Assembly: GCA_022705465.1 (NCBI GenBank)
Contig: JAKJEK010000042.1
Location: forward strand, 1 to 7,520
Length of the DNA stretch: 7,520 nucleotides
Reading direction: 5' to 3'
DNA from: Patescibacteria group bacterium
Lineage (GTDB): Bacteria; Patescibacteriota; UBA1384; XYA2-FULL-43-10; 1-14-0-10-43-13
The notes under the pieces are model-generated. The model did no database searches. It was not told the DNA's origin and saw nothing but the letters and a program-made list of their open reading frames with translations. Both the position numbers and the translations under genes were made by a program. Below are positions 1 through 4,448 of this stretch, piece after piece. Each line of letters opens with the position of its first letter. Positions within the stretch are counted from its first letter, which is position 1.

Positions 1-48
1 CAGGAAATCGGTGCCAAAGATCTCGTTCAGGTGGTAGAAGTGTTGTAA
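1..48 (+). CDS. C-terminal 15 codons of an unidentified gene (partial)
   Basis: An open frame enters from the left edge and reads QEIGAKDLVQVVEVL before a TAA at 46-48. A strong plus-strand terminator begins 7 nt after the stop, which supports a genuine gene end rather than a chance frame. Fifteen residues are too few to name a family. The gene converges on the minus-strand cluster that fills the rest of the window. Confidence 0.6.
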   Translation, partial: QEIGAKDLVQVVEVL

Positions 49-54
49 CAGTCA

Positions 55-81
55 CGCACCCCATATGGGGTGCGTTTTCTT
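55..81 (+). terminator. Intrinsic terminator of the left-edge plus-strand gene
   Basis: A perfect self-complementary stem, CGCACCCC-ATAT-GGGGTGCG (55-74), is followed directly by TTTTCTT (75-81). Only the plus-strand reading has a T-tract: after the stem the minus strand continues TGACTG. It therefore looks unidirectional and serves the gene ending at 48. Confidence 0.9.
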
Positions 82-95
82 ATGTACAAAAGTCT

Positions 96-281
96 TTACT
101 TACTACCTTTTTTCTTGCGTTTGTTATTGTCTTCGCCCGATACCATTCCTTTGGCTTCATCCCAAGCCCCTTCTGCTTCGTCTGCGGCTTTGTGATAGTA
201 TTCTTCGCTTTTTTGTTTCACCTTGTTCCATTCATCTTTCAGGCCACTGTTGTTTTCTTGCTTCTCTTTATTATCTTCCAT
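96..281 (-). CDS. Small, highly charged hydrophilic protein, 61 aa, function unknown
   Basis: The frame encodes 61 residues starting MEDNKEKQENNSGLKDEW and ending in a Lys-rich tail (KRKKKGSK). The middle, roughly residues 14-45 (DEWNKVKQKSEEYYHKAADE through AWDEAKGMV), has the spacing of an amphipathic helix. There is no signal peptide, membrane segment or cysteine. I chose the ATG at 279-281 because AAGAGGAGT lies just upstream (285-293). An in-frame ATG at 306-308 would add nine residues (MLLIIKRSP) but would place that ribosome site inside the coding region. A candidate promoter lies upstream at 312-340. The composition recalls small CsbD-like or LEA-like stress proteins, but this is only a resemblance and I do not recognise the family. 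Confidence 0.7.
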   Translation of the reverse strand: MEDNKEKQENNSGLKDEWNKVKQKSEEYYHKAADEAEGAWDEAKGMVSGEDNNKRKKKGSK

Positions 282-290
282 TGGACTCCT

Positions 291-303
291 CTTAATTATT
301 AAG
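291..303. repeat. Small AT-rich palindrome upstream of the 61-aa gene's ribosome site
   Basis: CTTAAT-T-ATTAAG is a perfect 13-nt inverted repeat. It abuts and overlaps the AAGAGGAG ribosome-binding site of the small gene. It could be an operator or a weak leader structure, but AT-rich palindromes this short also arise by chance. Confidence 0.3.
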
Positions 304-311
304 AGCATTAA

Positions 312-340
312 ATCGTATCATCGTGCGCTATTTATCGCAA
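312..340 (-). promoter_or_regulatory. Candidate sigma-70-type promoter for the 61-aa gene
   Basis: Read on the minus strand, TTGCGA (335-340) is separated by 17 nt from TACGAT (312-317). Each box matches the consensus at four of six positions with ideal spacing. Transcription would start near 305 and give a short leader of about 25 nt before the ATG. The site lies downstream of the terminators that close the methyltransferase operon, so the small gene probably has its own transcript. Confidence 0.45.
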
Positions 341-362
341 GTTAGACGGATGGCTCAAACAG

Positions 363-396
363 CCAAAAGAAACCCTCTGCAGAGGGTTTCTTTTGG
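363..396. terminator. Perfect 34-bp palindrome, bidirectional terminator
   Basis: The arm CCAAAAGAAACCCTCTG (363-379) is followed immediately by its exact reverse complement (380-396). The GC-rich core (ACCCTCTG/CAGAGGGT) is flanked on both strands by an A-run before and a T-run (TTTCTTTT) after, as in a bidirectional intrinsic terminator. On the minus strand it is a second stop for transcripts leaving the methyltransferase gene. On the plus strand it would block read-through into the back of the operon. Confidence 0.85.
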
Positions 397-473
397 TGTG
401 GGTTGCTTGTTTTGGGTACTGGGACGGAGTGAATAGTGCGTAATGGTTTGGTTTATTGGCAGGTCAGTAGGTA

Positions 474-495
474 TTAAAACCGGTGCTTACCGGCT
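474..495 (-). terminator. Intrinsic terminator overlapping the methyltransferase stop codon
   Basis: On the minus strand AGCCGGT (495-489), loop AAGC, then ACCGGTT (484-478) form a 7-bp stem with one G-U pair. A short U-run (UUUUAAU) overlaps the base of the 3' arm. The TAA stop (489-487) begins at the last base of the 5' arm and runs into the loop, so the hairpin sits on the gene end. It is weaker than the palindrome about 80 nt further on, which may act as a backup. Confidence 0.6.
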
Positions 496-1020
496 GCCTA
501 TGGAATTGGGACGAGTGGCTTGATATGCAATAATGCCGGCAGCAGTGGCTACGTTTAGAGAGTTGGCAATGCCGCGCATAGGTATTTCAACGGTTCTGTC
601 GCACATGGTGAGGACATTTTTATCAATACCGGTTATCTCATTGCCAAGTATGATAGCGGTTGGAGAGGGGTAAACAAAATCATCAAAAAGTATACTCTCA
701 TCAGTTTGCTCAAGGCCAATAATGTAAGCACCCTGGGATTTTAGTCGCATTACGATGTCTAGAGTGTTATTCGTGTACTGCCACTTCACGTGTTCGGTGG
801 TCCCAAGGGCGGTTTTTTCAATTTCTTTTCGTGGAGGAGTAGCAGTGATGCCACAAAGAAAAAGCCGGGTGATGCCGGCGCCGTCCGCTGTACGAAATAT
901 TGCGCCGACGTTATGCATTGAGCGGATATTATCCAGAACAAGATAGATTTCTTTATCGGGCGTGAATTTAGGCGCCGATTGCCTTCGGCCAACCAGTTCT
1001 TCTGTAGTGAGTTTGCGCAT
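487..1020 (-). CDS. SpoU/TrmH-family RNA 2'-O-methyltransferase, short form
   Basis: This 177-residue SPOUT methyltransferase would transfer a methyl group from S-adenosylmethionine to a ribose 2'-OH in tRNA or rRNA. All three SpoU motifs are visible. Motif 1 is NIRSMHNVGAIFRTADG (31-47), with the conserved N and R. Motif 2 is ILGNEITGI (124-132). Motif 3 is EIPMRGIANSLNVATAAGI (145-163), which forms the trefoil-knot cofactor site. It has only the catalytic domain plus about 25 N-terminal residues, and lacks the L30e-like substrate domain of RlmB, so in size it is closer to TrmL. The substrate cannot be assigned from sequence. It begins 11 nt after the hisS stop with no obvious Shine-Dalgarno, which suggests translational coupling in one transcript. 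The N-terminal MRKLTTEELVGRRQ is a plausible natural start. Confidence 0.93.
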   Translation of the reverse strand: MRKLTTEELVGRRQSAPKFTPDKEIYLVLDNIRSMHNVGAIFRTADGAGITRLFLCGITATPPRKEIEKTALGTTEHVKWQYTNNTLDIVMRLKSQGAYIIGLEQTDESILFDDFVYPSPTAIILGNEITGIDKNVLTMCDRTVEIPMRGIANSLNVATAAGIIAYQATRPNSIGSR

Positions 1021-1031
1021 GGTTTTGGTGT

Positions 1032-2318
1032 CTAGGAAAGTCGGCGTTTGACTTCTTCGACCAGGAATTTGCTTGGAAGAAGCTCTTGAGTGGATCCAGA
1101 TAAATCTCTAAGTATGGCTTCGTTTTTCATAGCTTCACGCTGACCAATGATAATGGCATATCTGGCGTTTAATTTGTTGGCCGTTTGCAACTGCTGCCTT
1201 AGGCCGTCATTGCATGGAACAAAATAGACATTGATGTCCTCGCGGGACAGCTGATCATAGACTTCTTTTGAAACTTCCTTGGCTTTTTCACCAAGCTGAA
1301 GAATACAAACTTCGACACCCCGGCTGGCGGGCGGTTTAATTCCCTGCTCTTTGAGCAAACGAATGATTCGCTCAATACCGCAAGCGAAGCCAACAGCGGG
1401 TGTGCTGGTTTCGCCAAGCATCTCAACTAATCCGTCGTATCGACCACCGCCGCAAATAGTATTTTGGCGATTGCGATCATTTTCAACGGTTATCTCGAAT
1501 ACGGTGTTATTGTAGTAATCGAGACCCCGAACCAATTTTGGATCAAGATCATAATGAATATCAAAGTAGTCGAGATATTCCAGAGTTTGCTGGAAGTGAT
1601 TTCGGCACTCATTGCAGAGCGAGTCTAGAATAATTGGAGCGTTTTCAGTAGTGTTTTGACATTGTTCGCGTTTGCAGTCTAGTAATCGCAGGGGATTTTG
1701 CTCGTAGCGCTGTTGGCAATCTTCGCAAACATTGGCAAGCAGCTCTTTATAGTATTTTTTGAGTTTTGCCAAATACTTTGGCCTGCATTTTGAGCAGCCG
1801 ATGGAGTTTGCAAACACAACCAGATTCTTTAAGCCAAGGCGTTTCAATACTTCCCAAGCTGACATAATGGCCAGATAATCGGATTTGGGAGAAGCATCAC
1901 CGAATATCTCAACTCCAGCTTGATAAAGCTCTCGGTAGCGGCCTTTTTGCGGACGTTCTCGGCGGAACATGGCGCCAATGTAATATAAGCGAACTGGTTG
2001 AGACCAACTAGACATCCCGTGTTGGATATAAGACCGGACAACGCCGGCGGTACCTTCTGGACGAAGGGCATAGGAACTGTCCTCAGATTTCTCCGGCGAA
2101 GACTGAAGTAAAAACATTTCTTTTTGGACAATATCGGTTTGATCCCCTAGCCCACGGTTGTATATGTCAGCATTTTCGAAATGAGGAAGATCAATCTTTT
2201 GGAAACCAACACCTTCGAGTGTTTTTCTGGACACATCCTGAACCATTTGCCAATAGGGTTGATTTTCGGGCAAAACGTCTTTTGTGCCCCTGGGTGCCTG
2301 ATAAGGTTGTTGACTCAT
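1032..2318 (-). CDS. hisS: Histidyl-tRNA synthetase (class II)
   Basis: HisRS charges tRNA-His with histidine using ATP in the cytoplasm. At 428 residues it is of normal length. The class II signatures are in order: ALRPEGTAGVVRSYIQHG (84-101); motif 2 FRRERPQKGRYREL..GVEIFG (118-140); the histidine-specific LVRGLDYY (262-269) with the catalytic Arg and GGGRYDGL (290-297); and motif 3 AVGFACGIERI (308-318). A C-terminal anticodon-binding domain follows (about 335-428). Between motif 2 and LVRGLDYY lies a cysteine-rich insertion with four pairs: C175/C178, C198/C201, C215/C220 and C235/C238. This looks like a zinc-binding form of the insertion domain, a type I know from many bacterial HisRS proteins. 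The ATG at 2316-2318 has GGAG 5 nt upstream. The gene appears to have its own promoter in the 143-nt gap after rel and is followed at 11 nt by the methyltransferase gene. Confidence 0.98.
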   Translation of the reverse strand: MSQQPYQAPRGTKDVLPENQPYWQMVQDVSRKTLEGVGFQKIDLPHFENADIYNRGLGDQTDIVQKEMFLLQSSPEKSEDSSYALRPEGTAGVVRSYIQHGMSSWSQPVRLYYIGAMFRRERPQKGRYRELYQAGVEIFGDASPKSDYLAIMSAWEVLKRLGLKNLVVFANSIGCSKCRPKYLAKLKKYYKELLANVCEDCQQRYEQNPLRLLDCKREQCQNTTENAPIILDSLCNECRNHFQQTLEYLDYFDIHYDLDPKLVRGLDYYNNTVFEITVENDRNRQNTICGGGRYDGLVEMLGETSTPAVGFACGIERIIRLLKEQGIKPPASRGVEVCILQLGEKAKEVSKEVYDQLSREDINVYFVPCNDGLRQQLQTANKLNARYAIIIGQREAMKNEAILRDLSGSTQELLPSKFLVEEVKRRLS

Positions 2319-2396
2319 ACGTTCTCCAATATTCTATTTTCCTTGGCGATAATCGACCAGGGTTTATGCTTAGAGTGCTATTTTTTAATAGTTCTG

Positions 2397-2414
2397 TGGC
2401 CTACGCTAGTGCCA
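2397..2414 (-). repeat. Small hairpin at the predicted 5' end of the hisS transcript
   Basis: On the minus strand TGGC-A-CTA, loop GCG, then TAG-GCCA form a 7-bp stem with one bulged A. It lies directly after the candidate -10 box (2415-2420), so it would sit at or near the 5' end of the hisS mRNA, perhaps as a stabilising cap structure or an operator. It is short and could be chance. Confidence 0.3.
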
Positions 2415-2443
2415 ATAGTAACAAGTCTATAGTGAAAAATCAA
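2415..2443 (-). promoter_or_regulatory. Candidate sigma-70-type promoter for hisS
   Basis: On the minus strand TTGATT (2438-2443), a 17-nt spacer and TACTAT (2415-2420) match the -35 and -10 consensus at four of six positions each. The site lies in the AT-rich 143-nt gap between rel and hisS. Initiation near 2408 would give a leader of about 90 nt, too short for a classical T-box, and I see no T-box sequence. Besides the 7-bp hairpin, the leader holds a short CTATT-AAAA-AATAG element (2376-2389). Confidence 0.5.
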
Positions 2444-2461
2444 ACATTGTGGAATTTACCG

Positions 2462-4357
2462 CTAAAGGTCGATCAGTCTTCTTTTGTCAACTGAGGAAAT
2501 ACGCCGGCAATTTTTGCGATGAACCTTGATGACATGCTCTTTGCTTAAATAGCCGATGATGTTGTGATCCTGTTCTGATGGTTTGCAGCACCCAGCAAAG
2601 ACATGTCTGATGTGTTTCAGGGCAACGATTCCTGGTTGGTCATCGGTTTTGGCGGCGGCTGTTTTTCTGTGCTCTGTGGTACTGAAGTCTGGATGGAGAA
2701 CTTTTACTAATCTAACCTTGTTTAGAGCTCCTTCAGCGATAGCTATCAGGGCTGCAGTGAGGTCCTGGTAAGGCAGGTTTGATTGTGCGACAAGAGTATC
2801 CGCCTTGGCGCGATCGAATGCGGGTAGCCGGTTTTTGCTCAATACCTCGCTTATAATTTTCTCACCGCTGGTAACAAGAGCATCGTGGTTTTTAGTTCTA
2901 AGTGCAGTGCGAATATGGTGCTTTGCGCTTGATGTTTTCACGATTTTTAACCAATCGGGAGAGGGCGAGGCTTTTTTGGATGTAATAATTTCAACAATAT
3001 CACCAGTTTGCAGCTGGGTGGAGATGGGCATGAGGCGGTTATTAATTTTAATACCAGCACAAGCGTTGCCAACTTCGCTGTGGATCTGGTAGGCGAAGTC
3101 AAGTCCGCAGGATCCTGATGGTAATTTAACGATTTTCCCTTTGGGCGAGAATACAAAAACCTGTCGAGAGAAAAGTTCTTCCTTAATTTGTTGAATAAGC
3201 TCTTTTTTATTGTGGATGTTTTTGATTTTGCCAAGTTCATCAAGCCATTCTTTTCGGTTACGTTCTGCAATTCTAATATTTCTCTCCGTGTGGCCATCCT
3301 TATAACTCCAGTGGGCAGCAGGACCGTATTCGTTGATTTCATGCATTTCAACAGTTCTCATTTGAATTTCGAAAACATTGCCGGTAGTATCGCTGACAGT
3401 GGTGTGCAGGGATTGGTATCCGCTTTCTTTGGGGCGGGCAATGTAGTCGTCAATCTGTCCAGGTAGCGGTTCGTAGAGATTGTGAACGATTCCCAAAGTT
3501 TTATAGCAGTCCTCAACAGAATAGACAATGATACGAAGGGCAATAATGTCAAAGATGTTATTGATACTTTTGCCTTGCTTCATCTTATTGAAGAGGCTGT
3601 AGTAGTGTTTCGCCCGTCCGGCAATTGAATCATACTTGATTCCGGCTTTATCCAGAGCGGTTTTGATGACCGGAATAACATCGTTAATTACTTTTTGAGG
3701 ATTTTGGTAGGCAGGTTTGGCAACTTTAATAAACTGCTGATATTCATCCGGGTAGGCATAAGGGAAAGAGAGGTCTTCTAGCTGGCCTTTCACCACGCCC
3801 ATTCCAAGACGTTCGGCAATAGGAGCGTAAATTTCAATTGTTTCTCTAGCGTAGAATTGCTGTTTGTGCGGGGCTATCCACTGTAAGGTGGAAACGTTGT
3901 CGAGCCGGTCGTATAGTCTGATAATCATGACTCGAATGTCGGAGGCACCAGCCAGCAAAATTTTCCGATAGTTATCGACTTGCTTTAAAAACATTTCTTC
4001 ATTGGACAGGGTGAGTGCTTTGCTTTTAGCACGTAGGGCGGCAATCTTTGAAACTCCGTCTACGAGATTAGCAATCTCGGTGCTAAAAGTTTGCGCAAGC
4101 TCGTCATAGGTAGTGCCTGTGTCTTCGAGTGTGTCATGAAGGAGGGCGGCGGCGACGGTTGGAGCATCATAATTGTCCTGGGCAATGCGCGAAGCGATGT
4201 TAACCGGGTGTGTGATGTAAGGCTTGCCGGATTTTCTTTTTTGACCATGGTGTTTTTCGCGTGCGAATAGATAAGCACGAGAAATCAACTGCTTTTCTGT
4301 AGAGGAAAAGCGCTGGATATGGATGTTCAGCTTTTGGGGAATCGTGCGCGTGGCCAT
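2462..4357 (-). CDS. rel: RelA/SpoT-homolog (p)ppGpp synthetase/hydrolase lacking the ACT domain
   Basis: This long RSH enzyme makes and/or degrades the stringent-response alarmone (p)ppGpp. With the ATG at 4357 it has 631 residues. The hydrolase HD domain (about 24-165) keeps its key residues: RKSG (41-44), H50, HDTLEDT (74-80), and D150/N154 in YDRLDN. The synthetase domain (about 240-355) keeps the G-loop-type GRAKHYYS (247-254), D270, GYQSLHTTV (313-321), EIQMRT (330-335) and AAHWSYK (347-353). TGS (about 398-460), a helical region and a zinc-finger/RIS segment (C590, C591, H613, C617) follow, but the protein ends 14 residues after C617, with no ACT domain. The synthetase motif is QIDD (301-304), not the RxKD usual in bifunctional RSH or the ExDD of RelA. 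An in-frame TTG at 4399 would add 14 residues, but it lies in the 3' arm of a strong hairpin; neither start has a clear Shine-Dalgarno. Both activities are likely by motif content. Confidence 0.95.
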   Translation of the reverse strand: MATRTIPQKLNIHIQRFSSTEKQLISRAYLFAREKHHGQKRKSGKPYITHPVNIASRIAQDNYDAPTVAAALLHDTLEDTGTTYDELAQTFSTEIANLVDGVSKIAALRAKSKALTLSNEEMFLKQVDNYRKILLAGASDIRVMIIRLYDRLDNVSTLQWIAPHKQQFYARETIEIYAPIAERLGMGVVKGQLEDLSFPYAYPDEYQQFIKVAKPAYQNPQKVINDVIPVIKTALDKAGIKYDSIAGRAKHYYSLFNKMKQGKSINNIFDIIALRIIVYSVEDCYKTLGIVHNLYEPLPGQIDDYIARPKESGYQSLHTTVSDTTGNVFEIQMRTVEMHEINEYGPAAHWSYKDGHTERNIRIAERNRKEWLDELGKIKNIHNKKELIQQIKEELFSRQVFVFSPKGKIVKLPSGSCGLDFAYQIHSEVGNACAGIKINNRLMPISTQLQTGDIVEIITSKKASPSPDWLKIVKTSSAKHHIRTALRTKNHDALVTSGEKIISEVLSKNRLPAFDRAKADTLVAQSNLPYQDLTAALIAIAEGALNKVRLVKVLHPDFSTTEHRKTAAAKTDDQPGIVALKHIRHVFAGCCKPSEQDHNIIGYLSKEHVIKVHRKNCRRISSVDKRRLIDL

Positions 4358-4388
4358 AGAACATTCACTGATTACTTCGACACTAATC

Positions 4389-4422
4389 CCAGCGACCAAA
4401 GCGAACTGAAATTGGTCGCTGG
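4389..4422 (-). promoter_or_regulatory. Strong hairpin in the clpC-rel spacer (rel leader)
   Basis: On the minus strand CCAGCGACCAA (4422-4412) and TTGGTCGCTGG (4399-4389) form a perfect 11-bp stem around a 12-nt loop. It starts 26 nt after the clpC stop and ends 31 nt before the rel ATG. Neither strand has a T-tract after the stem (minus continues GATTAGTG, plus ATTATTAG), so it is not a standard intrinsic terminator. It may be an mRNA processing or stability element, an attenuating structure or a protein-binding site. The loop's TTCGCT can pair with AGCGA of the 5' arm as a weaker alternative fold. Confidence 0.6.
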
Positions 4423-4448
4423 ATTATTAGTAATGATTTGATTGTGCG

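Noticed and set aside
397..473. Non-coding stretch between the two terminators
   Set aside because: I examined it for a small RNA or short gene and saw no convincing promoter, ribosome site or stable fold.
2373..2380. GAGTGCTA, resembling half of a CIRCE (HrcA) operator, upstream of hisS
   Set aside because: The matching TTAGCACTC arm nine bases upstream is absent, and hisS is not a usual HrcA target, so it is most likely chance.
2319..2461. Possible T-box riboswitch in the hisS leader
   Set aside because: The gap is only 143 nt, the likely leader is about 90 nt, and neither a T-box sequence nor a terminator/antiterminator pair is visible.
2219..2494. Plus-strand open frame of 91 codons spanning the hisS-rel gap
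   Set aside because: It overlaps the 5' end of hisS antisense and the end of rel, shows no family-like sequence and reads as a shadow frame.
2947..3351. Minus-strand 134-codon frame inside rel
   Set aside because: It is an alternative frame of the TGS/synthetase region of rel, with low-complexity S/K/P-rich sequence and no domain.
4358..4399. Upstream TTG start for rel at 4399, adding 14 residues
   Set aside because: It has no Shine-Dalgarno, and the TTG is the first codon of the hairpin's 3' arm. The ATG at 4357 gives a normal-length N-terminus before the HD domain. It is not fully excluded.
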